Assembly (NCBI GenBank): GCA_016721115.1
Contig: JADKIW010000001.1
Coordinates: 1,131,501 to 1,195,500 of the forward strand
Direction: 5' to 3'
DNA length: 64,000 nt
Source of the DNA: Candidatus Defluviilinea proxima
GTDB taxonomy: Bacteria; Chloroflexota; Anaerolineae; Anaerolineales; Villigracilaceae
The notes below the pieces were generated by a model that saw only the letters and a program-made list of their open reading frames with translations, was not told the DNA's origin and did no database searches. The position numbers and the translations under genes are program-made. Position 1 is the first letter of the stretch. The number at the start of each line of letters is the position of its first letter. Below are positions 41,033 to 50,256 of the stretch, in pieces.

Positions 41033-42016
41033 TTATTTGAATAGATCGGGACGCATCAACTTGGCGAATTCTTCGAGCGCATCCACCAAGCGCGGACCGG
41101 GGCGACTGGCGAGGTCATCGTTGAACGGTAGGACTTGTCCGTTCTTGACCGCGCTTAAATTTTCCCAGCCGGGGCGCTGTGCGATGGATTCAGCAGTGAC
41201 GCCATATTTCGAATCACCGAGGAAGATGAAGGCCGGGTCCGCGGCTACTACCTGCTCAAGACTCAATTGAGGATACCCTTCAATATCGCTGGCGATGTTG
41301 TAACCACCTGCACGGTCGATTAGTAAAGTAATGAATGAACCCTTGCCTGCGGTGTAAGGCTTGGCCGGGTCGCTACCATCGATTTCATAGAACACGCTGA
41401 AGCGGGAACTCAGTGGCGCGATCTTTTGATCCACAGCTTCCACACGTGCCTTGAGTGACTCGATCAAAGTGGCGGCTTCTGTCTCACGCCCGGTCAGTTG
41501 GGCTACGATCTCGAGATTCCCGTACATTTCCTCCAGAGTCAAAGGGTTTTTGAGGTAATAGACCGTGAGGCCAAGATCTTCGAGTGCCTTGACCTGTTCG
41601 GGTGTGTTGATCTCAGCCGCTAAAACAAGATCGGGCTTGAGAGAAACGATCATCTCTGTATTCAGTGCTTCAAAAGCGGAGCCAATATCGGTGACGCTGG
41701 CCGCTTCGGCAGGATAATCGGAAAGCTGATCGCGCCCAACAACCTGTGTCCCTGCACCGACGGCAAACAAGATTTCCGTGTTCGATGGCGCAAGCGAGAT
41801 CACGCGTTGAGCAGGGCCTGCGAGTTTGACCTCACGTCCCAGGCCATCGGTGAAGGTTAGACCTGTTGATTCAGTTGGCGCTTCGGTAGGGGCAACAGTG
41901 GCGGGAAGAGCATCGGGAATTTGTGTGGGAACAGAAACAATTGTCGGTGTGGCTTGAGGCGCACATGCCGTAAGAAGCACGATCAATAAAGTGATCAGTA
42001 AGGTTTTACGAAACAT
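41033..42016 (-). CDS. Cobalamin-type ABC substrate-binding lipoprotein (BtuF-like)
   Basis: The 327-residue lipoprotein has lipobox LLTAC (LTAC, Cys near 18), a Pro/Thr linker, and a class III periplasmic-binding fold: ISLAPSNTEILFAVGAG, VVGRDQLSDYPAEAASVTDIG (first half VVGRDQLSDYPAEA), LKPDLVLAA, and VAADPAFIFLGDSKYG. The PSNTEILFA and DYP motifs are those of BtuF. It captures cobamide at the cell surface. It is the first gene after the riboswitch; GGAG precedes its ATG. Confidence 0.92.
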   Translation of the reverse strand: MFRKTLLITLLIVLLTACAPQATPTIVSVPTQIPDALPATVAPTEAPTESTGLTFTDGLGREVKLAGPAQRVISLAPSNTEILFAVGAGTQVVGRDQLSDYPAEAASVTDIGSAFEALNTEMIVSLKPDLVLAAEINTPEQVKALEDLGLTVYYLKNPLTLEEMYGNLEIVAQLTGRETEAATLIESLKARVEAVDQKIAPLSSRFSVFYEIDGSDPAKPYTAGKGSFITLLIDRAGGYNIASDIEGYPQLSLEQVVAADPAFIFLGDSKYGVTAESIAQRPGWENLSAVKNGQVLPFNDDLASRPGPRLVDALEEFAKLMRPDLFK

Positions 42017-42041
42017 CTTTTCTCCTAGAAATTTTGTATAT

Positions 42042-42071
42042 AAGAATCAAAATCCCCAGACAATGCTGGGG
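42042..42071 (-). terminator. Riboswitch expression-platform terminator
   Basis: On the minus transcript CCCCAG (42071-42066), a six-base loop and CTGGGG (42059-42054) are followed by ATTTTGATTCTT. A competing pairing of 42102-42110 (GGAGGTGGA in the transcript) with 42070-42079 (TCCAACCTCC) would break the stem, a plausible anti-terminator. Confidence 0.75.
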
Positions 42072-42284
42072 AGGTTGGAGAGGCAATCCGATTGGCCGTC
42101 ATCCACCTCCTTTTCGCGAGAGTGTGGCGAACCGACCAGAGCGGGCGACCTGACTTCATTAGCTAGTAGCTGTTAGCCGTTAGCTTTTAGCCCAGAGGCT
42201 AATCGCTAATAGCTGATCGCTAAACGCTAACTCACAGTTGCGCGACAGTGCTGGAATTACACCAGCTTCGCCGCTTGCTGATCG
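42072..42284 (-). promoter_or_regulatory. Cobalamin riboswitch-like leader
   Basis: The minus strand reads GCGAAGCTGGTGTAATTCC, then AGCACTGTCGCGCAACTGTG: the conserved GAAGCCGGTGxAAATCCGGC and CGCAACTGT core of cobalamin riboswitches. Downstream is AGTCAGGTCGCCC, like the AGxCAGGAxACC segment near the 3' side. The upstream GGTGC-type helix of class I was not found, so a shortened class is likely. It leads into the binding-protein gene of the cobalamin operon. Gene order and the terminator support off-switch control by cobalamin. Confidence 0.88.
42158..42232. repeat. TAGC-rich palindromic repeat inside the riboswitch
   Basis: This stretch is built of TTAGC/GCTAA units (AGCTAGTAGCTGTTAGCCGT, TTAGCTTTTAGCCCAGAGGC, TAATCGCTAATAGCTGATCG), which fold back on themselves. 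It separates the two conserved riboswitch parts and probably replaces a peripheral helix. Confidence 0.7.
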
Positions 42285-42287
42285 TAT

Positions 42288-43475
42288 TTAATTGTTGGTA
42301 TTGTATGTCGTGACGGCAGGAACGTCAACCTGCGATTTGGCATGCAGATAAAGAACGATAGTAATGATGATCGTTACCGCGTTCAATGTGATATTCCCAT
42401 TGCGCGAATAGAGAATGATCGCAAACGATGGGATGAGGTAACTCAACACAACAGTGATCTTTGCGAGAATGCCTTTTGAATTCACCAGAACCGCGAATGG
42501 CACGAGCAACAAAATAAAATCATAGTTATAAAGATACGGGCTGACGAGCAAAGTGATAAGCAATGCCGATGTGACCAATACATCTGGTGACTTTATCAGC
42601 GACTTTCGGATCAACCAAAACAAAACCATGAGCGCAATTAACAAGACCAACGCGATTATGGCGGCTTTTCTTAGCGAACCATCGAACAGCCAACGTGACA
42701 TCCACACCGGTACACTGGAACATTCGGAGCACGATGAAACGTTACCTTCGCCCTGATACCCCAACAACATCTTCGGATAATTGATGAACCACAACGGGTC
42801 CGCGATGAGACTGACGACTCCCATTACGATTCCCGTGATGACGATGGAACGCATCGCTCTTTGTCCATAGTTGCTTCGGCCTACGATCAACCATCCCAAC
42901 ACTGACAATAGAATCAGCCCGCCGATGTGTGGCTTGAACGTGAGAAGGACTGCTCCCAGTGTGGTGAGTAGAATATTTTCTTTTCGCAAAGAATAGATCA
43001 ATAACGATGTGCCAAGCAATGCAGGGAAGCCATACTGCCCTACTGCCAATGCGCCAATGACCGGCAAGAAGAACAATGCCAGCGCGAAAGAGACCAAACG
43101 CAAGCGGCCATTCCATCCATCTGTAAGAAACCACGCGGATAGGAACAACATCACGAGATTGATCTCAAACCATAGGGCACCCGCTGATTGAATTGGCATC
43201 ATCCCCAAATAGAATGTGCTGAGCATATACCAAGGCGGATATGGAAAGCGCGGCATGAAGAAACGATCTGAGGGTGGGTTGACGGTGGAACGTGCGAGCG
43301 CCTCCATGCTGGGAATATCGTACACATGCACGCCGTGGACAAGAGCCATATCCGCGTAATAGATGGCGCTGAAGTCTGACCCAACAGGCAGGGTGTTGGG
43401 CACATAGATCGCCACAGCGAATAGGATGATGACTAAAAGGAAAGATGCAACGAGAAAGATGATGAGGCGTTTCAT
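42288..43475 (-). CDS. GT87/DUF2029-type membrane glycosyltransferase
   Basis: A 395-residue protein with about ten membrane helices. The N-terminal loop has GSDFSAIYYADMALVHGVHVYD (first part GSDFSAIYYADMALVHG), the Asp-containing exposed loop characteristic of the DUF2029/GT87 family, which uses polyprenyl-phosphate sugars such as polyprenyl-phosphomannose. Helices are then regularly spaced, ending with a short basic tail. Its ATG overlaps the stop of the SDR gene before it (43472-43475). Acceptor unknown. Confidence 0.8.
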   Translation of the reverse strand: MKRLIIFLVASFLLVIILFAVAIYVPNTLPVGSDFSAIYYADMALVHGVHVYDIPSMEALARSTVNPPSDRFFMPRFPYPPWYMLSTFYLGMMPIQSAGALWFEINLVMLFLSAWFLTDGWNGRLRLVSFALALFFLPVIGALAVGQYGFPALLGTSLLIYSLRKENILLTTLGAVLLTFKPHIGGLILLSVLGWLIVGRSNYGQRAMRSIVITGIVMGVVSLIADPLWFINYPKMLLGYQGEGNVSSCSECSSVPVWMSRWLFDGSLRKAAIIALVLLIALMVLFWLIRKSLIKSPDVLVTSALLITLLVSPYLYNYDFILLLVPFAVLVNSKGILAKITVVLSYLIPSFAIILYSRNGNITLNAVTIIITIVLYLHAKSQVDVPAVTTYNTNN

Positions 43476-44683
43476 GCTGGCTTCGCTATTTTACGCAATA
43501 AGATGTGAAAACGTAACCAATGGAATGGGTAAAGCAGATACCAATATAGAAAGCCGGGCAGTCCGCGTGGAGAGAAAAAGAGAGTCTGAGATGTATCGTC
43601 CTGCTCAAGCCAGAGTTCGCCGAAGAAATTGCTATCGTGTTCACGTATGGAGTCAGCCAGCTTGCTGGCGGCGGGAGCAAGCTCCCTGATTCCATAAGAA
43701 TGAAGAATAAAACACCCCTCATGTTTCAGGGATTTTGGTTTCGAGTCACCATCCACCCAAACGCGTTCGATGTGATCGGGGTGTGTGAAACCAAGCGCTT
43801 TTTGTGTGGCGGCGTCGAAGTCTATGAGTTGCACTTCGGGGAAGATTTTCAGCGCATCGGGATGTTTGACAACACTATCTGAGGATAGGCCACCGATTAA
43901 TGCGTAGGCAATGGTGTAAGGGACGGGAGTCATGAGGCCCACACCGAAAGCCATAAACCAGAGTGGGACGCCGGGGATGAGAAACATGAAGCGTTTAAGT
44001 CCGCGGGCGCGGGCGTAGCGGACCATCAATTCGCTGTATTCATGAACATCAGGACCGCCGATCTCGAAAACGCCTCCACGGCCGTTGGGGTTGGTGAGTG
44101 CGGCGAAGAGGTAGTCGATCACGTTCTGTGTAGCGATGGGCTGAGACTTGTTCTTCAGCCACATGGGACCGGGCACAATGGGACATAGCTCGGTCATGAA
44201 GCGGATCATTTCAAAAGAAATGCTTCCTGAACCGGTGATCACCCCCGCGCGGAATTCTGTGACCGGTACTTTGCTTTCGCGCAAAACTTTGCCTGTTTCA
44301 ATGCGAGAACGCATGTGAGGCGCGATGTGTTGTTCGGGGTCAGCGAGGCCACCAAGATAGATGATGTGCTCAACACCTGCACGTTCTGCGGCGGATGTGA
44401 ATGCACGGGCGGAGTCTAGCTCGATGGTTGTGTAACCATGTCCATGCGACATGTTGTGGATGAGGTAATAGGCAGTGTGAACACCGTTGAGTGCATTGGC
44501 TAATGTTGAGGGGGAAGTGACGTCCGCTTGGACAATGTCTATTTTGTTGAACCAGGCCCGCCCTTTGAGGCGAAGCGGGTTTCGGGCGAGGGCACGGACA
44601 AGATAGCCGTGCTCCAATAAACGGGGGATGAGTCTGCTTGCAATATATCCTGTCGCGCCGGTGACGAGGATAAGTTTATCCAT
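43472..44683 (-). CDS. SDR-type NAD(P)-binding protein, first paralogue
   Basis: The 403 residues start with an atypical/extended SDR fold: ILVTGATGYIASRLIPRLLEHGY, with GATGYIASR for the dinucleotide, then HTAYYLIHNM and HIIYLGGLAD. The substrate region has FRAGVITGSGSISFEMIRFM. The C-terminal ~100 residues form a degenerate DUF2867-like part ending in FLYWYLLYPFHWL, a probable membrane-contacting stretch. It is a paralogue of the next gene, which has a fuller DUF2867 domain; the pair overlaps by eight bases (44676-44683). Function unknown; related proteins are annotated only as NAD(P)H-binding. Confidence 0.8.
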   Translation of the reverse strand: MDKLILVTGATGYIASRLIPRLLEHGYLVRALARNPLRLKGRAWFNKIDIVQADVTSPSTLANALNGVHTAYYLIHNMSHGHGYTTIELDSARAFTSAAERAGVEHIIYLGGLADPEQHIAPHMRSRIETGKVLRESKVPVTEFRAGVITGSGSISFEMIRFMTELCPIVPGPMWLKNKSQPIATQNVIDYLFAALTNPNGRGGVFEIGGPDVHEYSELMVRYARARGLKRFMFLIPGVPLWFMAFGVGLMTPVPYTIAYALIGGLSSDSVVKHPDALKIFPEVQLIDFDAATQKALGFTHPDHIERVWVDGDSKPKSLKHEGCFILHSYGIRELAPAASKLADSIREHDSNFFGELWLEQDDTSQTLFFSPRGLPGFLYWYLLYPFHWLRFHILLRKIAKPA

Positions 44684-46142
44684 ATGAGTGGGCTAGGACG
44701 CGCGCGCGCGATGCCAGCCGGTTTGTGAGACCATCGAAGATGAAGCGATGAGGAATCCACATGGCGTACCAATATAGAAAACCGAAGAGGCCGTACGAAG
44801 CAAAGTAAGCAGTGACGGTGAAAAGAGTTTTTCCATCCTGTGGTTCAGATTTGAATTCAAGCCATGCTTTGCCGGGTAGTTTCATTTCAGCACGCAAACG
44901 TAGAAGACGATCTTGCTCCACTTCCTCAACGCGCCAAAAATCAAGTGACTCGCCTGCACGCACTTCATCGGGATGACGACGACCGCGCCTCAATCCCACG
45001 CCGCCAACTGCTTTATCCATCCATCCGCGCATGGCCCACGCCCAATCCATATACATCCATCCGCGTGTGCCGCCAATACCCATATAGGAACGAAACACAG
45101 TTTCGGGTTTCAGATCGAGAAGCACCTGACGTGTTTCGATGTACATGCCATCTTCGACCGTGAACTTGTATGGTTTGATGTCGCCCGCAACCGTGACAAG
45201 CGCATCGGCCCAACTGGTTTCAACATTATCGCGTTGGATGCGTCCAAGCGCGAGGTGGACGGCGGTTTGGAAATCGATCGGCTTGATCTGTGGGAATAAT
45301 TTCTTCGCCGTTTCATTTCGGACGATGAGGTTGGCTCGCAGACCTTCGATCAATGGCAACACGAGACGCCAATGAATGGGTGTGATCATGTGCACCCAAT
45401 ACGCGGAGAGACGCGGTGCATTGAATGGCAAGCGAATCTGATATCGTTTGAAGCCACGTTCTTTTGCGTATTCGAGGAGCATTTGTGCGTAAGTAAGGCG
45501 AGTGGGACCGCCGATCTCGATGAGACGGCCATTGCTTTCGGGTGTCTCAAGTGCGTCAATGAGATAGGACATGACATCGCGTATGGCGATGGGTTGTGCT
45601 TGTGAGTAGAACCATGCGGGGCACATCAGTAATGGTTCGCGTTCGGAGAGATAACGGATCATCTCAAATAACGCGGAACCCGAGCCGACGATCATACCCG
45701 CGCGAAATTCGGTGACGGGTACACTGCTCGAACGCAGGATGTATCCGGTCTCGTGGCGGGAGCGCAGATAAGGAGAAAGATCGGCAATGGGGTCAACGAG
45801 TTCGCCGAGATAAATGATCTGCTCGATACGTGCTTCATCTGCGGCGTTGGCAAAGTTGCGTGCAACGGTCAGGTCGCGGTCAGCATTGTCTTTGCCGCCC
45901 TGTTTGCCATGGATGAGGTAATATGCAACATGTACACCCTTCATAGCTTCGGTCAGTGTGCCTTCGGCGAGTGCATCGCCGGTGACAACTTCCACCTTGT
46001 CGAGCCAGGGGCGTCCATGCAAGCGGGCCGGGTCACGGACGAGGACACGCACGCGGTAGCCCGCTTCAAGCAGACGCGGTACGAGCCGTCCGCCGACGTA
46101 GCCAGTGGCACCAGTAACGAGGATGAGTTTGGGTGTAGGCAT
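44676..46142 (-). CDS. SDR-type protein with DUF2867 domain, second paralogue
   Basis: A 488-residue relative of the preceding gene. The N-terminal domain reads LILVTGATGYVGGRLVPRLL, then VAYYLIHGKQGG, IIYLGELVDP and FRAGMIVGSGSALFEMIRYL. The C-terminal DUF2867 domain has FRSYMGIGGTRGWMYMDWAW and GKAWLEFKSEP, and ends with an FLYWYAMW stretch. Such fusions join an SDR sensor or reductase to a START-like lipid-binding fold. This is the first gene of the minus-strand triplet with the SDR paralogue and GT87-like protein. Its substrate is unknown. Confidence 0.85.
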   Translation of the reverse strand: MPTPKLILVTGATGYVGGRLVPRLLEAGYRVRVLVRDPARLHGRPWLDKVEVVTGDALAEGTLTEAMKGVHVAYYLIHGKQGGKDNADRDLTVARNFANAADEARIEQIIYLGELVDPIADLSPYLRSRHETGYILRSSSVPVTEFRAGMIVGSGSALFEMIRYLSEREPLLMCPAWFYSQAQPIAIRDVMSYLIDALETPESNGRLIEIGGPTRLTYAQMLLEYAKERGFKRYQIRLPFNAPRLSAYWVHMITPIHWRLVLPLIEGLRANLIVRNETAKKLFPQIKPIDFQTAVHLALGRIQRDNVETSWADALVTVAGDIKPYKFTVEDGMYIETRQVLLDLKPETVFRSYMGIGGTRGWMYMDWAWAMRGWMDKAVGGVGLRRGRRHPDEVRAGESLDFWRVEEVEQDRLLRLRAEMKLPGKAWLEFKSEPQDGKTLFTVTAYFASYGLFGFLYWYAMWIPHRFIFDGLTNRLASRARVLAHSYG

Positions 46143-46247
46143 AATAATCAGAGTGTATTGGTGGTTTCGATACCTTCGTACTCAACCACCGGGTGATACA
46201 AAGATTGTATCCCACCCATCAATTCCATGCTATGATAAAAGGCATCT

Positions 46248-48698
46248 ATGCAGGCGGCGAATCCTCCTACATCTTTCCGTGAACAATTGACCACACAGCC
46301 TCCGCTGATGTGGTTTTCGCTTGCTTTTCTCTTGGGGATAGTTATAGGGAAGTTGATTCCCCTTTCCCTTTTGGTTTGGCTGGGACTGGCTGTCATCTTT
46401 ATTATTCTTGCCATTGTCGCACTCATTGTTGTTTCAAGACTCAAGCTTTCCTTTCTGGGACGTGCTCAAGATACTGCCTTTTTCTTTATTCTATTTTTTG
46501 GTTTGTTTCTAGGCGCCGCACGGTATCAATTTTCGGTTCCGCATTTCGATGCCTTCCACATTGCCTTTTACAATGACCGTGATTACGAATTACTCGTCAC
46601 CGGAACTCTGGTTGAACCTCCTGATTACCGCGATAGTTATACAAATTTGCGCGTAAAAGTTAATGCAGTGGATACGGGCGACGGCGATTTGAACGTGGGC
46701 GGCTTGATCCTTGTCCGTGCATCGAACAATCAACTCTTCGAATATGGCGAGCAGATCCGCTTACGGGGCAAGTTAAAGACTCCGCCCGAGGACGAGGAGT
46801 TCTCATATCGTGATTATCTGGCCGCAAAGAATATTCACTCCTATATGACCGGTGCAGAGATCACCGTCTTGCCGGGCAATGGTGGGAATCCGTTCGTTCG
46901 AGCATTGTATGCTTTCAAACAGAAATCCCTTGATAATATTTATCAACTCTTCCCCGACCCTGAATCTTCGTTGCTCGCGGGTATTTTATTGGGTGTAGAT
47001 GCAGGCCTCACAAAGGAATTACAGCAAGCCTTCAAGAATACAGGCACGGCGCACATTATCGCCATCTCAGGTTTTAACATCAGCATCATTGCGGGGATCT
47101 TCTTTGCGTTCTTTAGCCGTTTCCTTGGTAATAAACGTGGTGCTGTCGTCGCAATTGTTGGCATTGTGTTGTATACATTTATTGTGGGAGCAGATGCGGC
47201 AGTGGTGCGCGCTGCAGTCATGGGCATTCTGGCGTTATGGGCAAGACAGCTTGGACGTCGACAAGTAGCATTGAATACCTTGCTCGTCGTCGCATTTCTG
47301 ATGTGTATGTGGAATCCGCTCTATGTTTGGGATGTGGGATTCCAGCTTTCATTCTTTGCTACGCTCGGTCTCATTTTATATGCCACACCATTTTCAGAAT
47401 TTGCGAATAGAATCATCACAAGATATTTCCCAACGTCCACGGCTGAACGTGCGGCAGAACTTTTTTCTGAGTTTGTTTTGCTCACGCTTGCCGCGCAACT
47501 GACAACTATTCCGATCATGGCTTATCACTTTCAACGTATCTCTCTCGTTTCGTTCATTGCCAACCCGTTCATCCTGCCTGTGCAACCGGCGGTGATGATC
47601 ATCGGTGGGCTGGCCGTGTTGTTGAGTCATGTGTGGTTTTTACTCGGTCAACTTGTGGCGTGGATCGCCTGGCCATTTGTCGTATACACGATCCGCATGG
47701 TGGAGTTGTTTGACAAGGTGCCGCATGGGACGATCTTCCTTGGGGATTTCTCCATCTGGTTCGTGATCCTGTTCTATGCAACGCTCTTTTCTTTAACGGC
47801 TGGCTGGTCCAGTTTCAAAGAGTGGATTCGGTCCATTGGGCAAAGAGCAGGCTCGATTGGAGTCGGAAGCGGGATCATCATCCTTATCATCGGTTTGTTG
47901 TTGGTATGGCGTGCGGCGATCGCTATCCCAGATGGACTCTTGCATGTCACGTTCTTAAATGTAGGTTCGGCGGATGGCGTGTTGATCAAAACGCCGTCGG
48001 GTAAAAACATTCTGGTCAATGGCGGAGAGAATGTAACAACACTATCAGACCAACTTGGCAGGCGGGTTTCCTCGTTCGATAGAAAATTGGATTGGTTGGT
48101 CGTTGCCTCGCCGAACGAAGAACAGGTGGCCGCGTTGCCACGTGTGCTCGAACGATATCCGACAGATGCGGTGTTGTGGAGCGGGAACCGACAAGCTTCT
48201 TTTTCAGTGGGTGTGTTGAATGAGTATTTGGTCCTGAAGGGCGTGCCTGAGACAGAAGCAAAAAAAGGCGATGTGCTTGATCTAGGCGACGGCGCAACAT
48301 TAACTGTATTGACAGCCGGGCCGCGCGGTTCCGTGTTGTTGCTGGAGTATCAGAACTTCCGCACTCTATTGCCAATCGGCATGAGCTTTGAAGCGCTGGA
48401 TGAATTGGAATATGGGAAAACCGTTGGACCTGTGACCGTGCTGTCGTTAGCCGATGCGGGATATGTCGCATCGAATCCAGAAGAGTGGATCGTAAATTTA
48501 AACCCCGAGCTGGTTGTGTTGAGCGTATCCGCTGCTGACTCGAACGGCAGACCTGATGGTGAAGTGCTTGATACCGTGAAAGGGTATTCCCTCTTACGCA
48601 CGGACGCAAATGGGTGGATCGAGATCGCGACGAACGGCTCGCAGATGTGGGTGAATGTGGAAAGGTCCGTGACAGCGGAGCCAACTGTCGCTCCGTGA
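46248..48698 (+). CDS. ComEC/Rec2-type protein with degenerate C-terminal domain
   Basis: An 816-residue membrane protein: N-terminal helices and a DUF4131 OB-like part (about residues 60-200), then the competence domain with LLAGILLGVDAGLTKELQQA, GTAHIIAISGFNISIIAG, GADAAVVRAAVMG and NPLYVWDVGFQLSF. These form the channel that takes in single-stranded DNA. The C-terminal metallo-beta-lactamase-like domain starts VTFLNVGSADGVLI but lacks the HxHxDH motif (ASPNEEQ stands in its place), and the later HHGS is also absent. It may be a DNA-uptake channel without the usual nuclease-like domain activity. Confidence 0.9.
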   Translation: MQAANPPTSFREQLTTQPPLMWFSLAFLLGIVIGKLIPLSLLVWLGLAVIFIILAIVALIVVSRLKLSFLGRAQDTAFFFILFFGLFLGAARYQFSVPHFDAFHIAFYNDRDYELLVTGTLVEPPDYRDSYTNLRVKVNAVDTGDGDLNVGGLILVRASNNQLFEYGEQIRLRGKLKTPPEDEEFSYRDYLAAKNIHSYMTGAEITVLPGNGGNPFVRALYAFKQKSLDNIYQLFPDPESSLLAGILLGVDAGLTKELQQAFKNTGTAHIIAISGFNISIIAGIFFAFFSRFLGNKRGAVVAIVGIVLYTFIVGADAAVVRAAVMGILALWARQLGRRQVALNTLLVVAFLMCMWNPLYVWDVGFQLSFFATLGLILYATPFSEFANRIITRYFPTSTAERAAELFSEFVLLTLAAQLTTIPIMAYHFQRISLVSFIANPFILPVQPAVMIIGGLAVLLSHVWFLLGQLVAWIAWPFVVYTIRMVELFDKVPHGTIFLGDFSIWFVILFYATLFSLTAGWSSFKEWIRSIGQRAGSIGVGSGIIILIIGLLLVWRAAIAIPDGLLHVTFLNVGSADGVLIKTPSGKNILVNGGENVTTLSDQLGRRVSSFDRKLDWLVVASPNEEQVAALPRVLERYPTDAVLWSGNRQASFSVGVLNEYLVLKGVPETEAKKGDVLDLGDGATLTVLTAGPRGSVLLLEYQNFRTLLPIGMSFEALDELEYGKTVGPVTVLSLADAGYVASNPEEWIVNLNPELVVLSVSAADSNGRPDGEVLDTVKGYSLLRTDANGWIEIATNGSQMWVNVERSVTAEPTVAP

Positions 48699-48713
48699 GC
48701 TGCAACATCAAGC

Positions 48714-49820
48714 TTATTTGCTAGTCACTGCGTTTAACGCGTTCACGAACGTCTCTACCATTTTCTCTGTATTGATCTCATCCTTCACGATCCGATACGA
48801 TTCTTCTCCCATCTTTCGCAGGCGCGCTACATCCGAGAGCGCGTCTTTCATTGTAGAGACCAGTGCATCGAAATCATCGGGCGTGATCTGCCACCCATTT
48901 CCCTCGCGGACAAGATCATCCTGTGTGCCATCTCCTTGAGCAACAATAATGGGAAGCCCGTAGCTCATCGCCTCTTGGACGGCCAAGCCCCCGGTTCCGG
49001 GCAGGACGAACAGGTCTGCTTCTTCAAAATAGGTCTTTAACTCCGCTCCATGCTTTGCCCCAACAAACTCTGCTGACGGATAGATTTCCTGAGCCAGCAT
49101 TTCCAATGACTCGCGTTCCGGTCCATCTCCAACAATGACCAGTCTCACATTTTGAATTTCAGCACAAGCGCCCAGAAGTAAATCCACATTTTTGCGAGCC
49201 TGCAAGCGTCCTACAAAAAGTACGCAAGGTTGGTTCACATCTGAATCGATCAAAGGTTTAAAGGTGTTGGGACGTTCTGGCATTGGCCAGGTTGGTGATG
49301 GAGAGACAGAGTTATGCGCGACAAACAGGTAATCCAATGGGAATCCTTGCTCAGCATATTCGTTCGCTCCACGCTGACTATATGCGATCATGGCATTGAA
49401 TTGTCCGAGGAAAGCGGCTCTTTTTTGCTCGCGGAATCCACTGGCACGTGGCGCACCCAATCCCCAACCGATGACTGGTTTGCCCTGCTCGCGCATCCAC
49501 TTCACGGCCGCAGGTGTGGAAAGATAACGCGGATTGGCTTCAACGATCAATGCATCGGGATTTTGTTCTTCAAGCCATTCTATTAATCCACGTTGGTGAC
49601 AGAGATACAGCGAACCACCAAGTAGGTGAATATTATTTCCTATCTTGTAATCGGCAACTTGCAACTTGTCTGTTGTCGTGATCCCCTCTGATGGGCGTGG
49701 TAACCCTGTGAACAGACTCATCCCACCGTCACAAGCGGAGGCGAGCAGATCAAAGAACGGGGCGCGATAATTGGGAAGTACGCGTTGTTGTAATGCGAGT
49801 TTGCCAGGGAAATGTTTCAT
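48714..49820 (-). CDS. GT4-family glycosyltransferase
   Basis: Start at 49820 (MKHFPGK), where ATGA overlaps the stop of the preceding gene; this fits translational coupling better than the GTG eight codons earlier. The 368 residues show the GT-B pattern: LPNYRAPFFDLL, GWGLGAPRASGFREQ, MIAYSQRGANEY, VLFVGRLQARKNVDLLLGA, GDGPERESL, EFVGAKHGAELKTYFEEADL (first 20), and PGTGGLAVQEAMSYGLPII with the E-x7-E motif. It transfers a sugar from a nucleotide donor, probably for surface glycans. The last gene of a three-gene operon. Confidence 0.88.
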   Translation of the reverse strand: MKHFPGKLALQQRVLPNYRAPFFDLLASACDGGMSLFTGLPRPSEGITTTDKLQVADYKIGNNIHLLGGSLYLCHQRGLIEWLEEQNPDALIVEANPRYLSTPAAVKWMREQGKPVIGWGLGAPRASGFREQKRAAFLGQFNAMIAYSQRGANEYAEQGFPLDYLFVAHNSVSPSPTWPMPERPNTFKPLIDSDVNQPCVLFVGRLQARKNVDLLLGACAEIQNVRLVIVGDGPERESLEMLAQEIYPSAEFVGAKHGAELKTYFEEADLFVLPGTGGLAVQEAMSYGLPIIVAQGDGTQDDLVREGNGWQITPDDFDALVSTMKDALSDVARLRKMGEESYRIVKDEINTEKMVETFVNALNAVTSK

Positions 49821-50248
49821 GATGGAATATGCGGAGCCTGCCACGCGGGTGATTTATGCACATGGACAACTTTCCACGTGCCATTGAGTTTTACGATCAC
49901 ACGGCTTTCATTGTGTGATGCGACCTTCACGCCATCTGATGTCGCAGTGCTGATCAAAAGCGTATAGCTGACAACAGCTGTGTCGCCGTAATTTTGAACA
50001 TGTACATTCGAGAGATCGAATCGTGTGGAAGATTTTCCTTTTCCCTCTGCGCCAAAAACTGTCCCTCGTTCAGCATTGGACGCCATCATGAACTCATGAA
50101 AGGGAAGTCCATCAATACGATGTGGCGTGACCCACCATTCGTATAGCGTCAGATCCTCTGCAGTTGTCTCGTTGTAGGTTTTTGTGTCATTTTCCTGGAT
50201 CGATTGCAAATGTTTTTTCAGAAAATCAACTATTTCATCATCGTTCAT
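49817..50248 (-). CDS. NTF2-like (CaMKII association domain-type) protein
   Basis: A 143-residue protein that fits the NTF2-like fold: an opening helix DDEIVDFLKKHLQSIQ, then LTLYEWWVTPHRIDGLPFHEF (first 20 residues LTLYEWWVTPHRIDGLPFHE), and a beta-rich end with VQNYGDTAVVSYTLL and NGTWKVVHVHKSPAW. This matches SnoaL/DUF4440 and CaMKII association-domain relatives, which are enzymes or small-molecule-binding oligomers. It lies between two glycosyltransferase genes with an eight-base gap on one side and an ATGA overlap on the other. Its role there is unknown. Confidence 0.8.
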   Translation of the reverse strand: MNDDEIVDFLKKHLQSIQENDTKTYNETTAEDLTLYEWWVTPHRIDGLPFHEFMMASNAERGTVFGAEGKGKSSTRFDLSNVHVQNYGDTAVVSYTLLISTATSDGVKVASHNESRVIVKLNGTWKVVHVHKSPAWQAPHIPS

Positions 50249-50256
50249 ATCAACTC

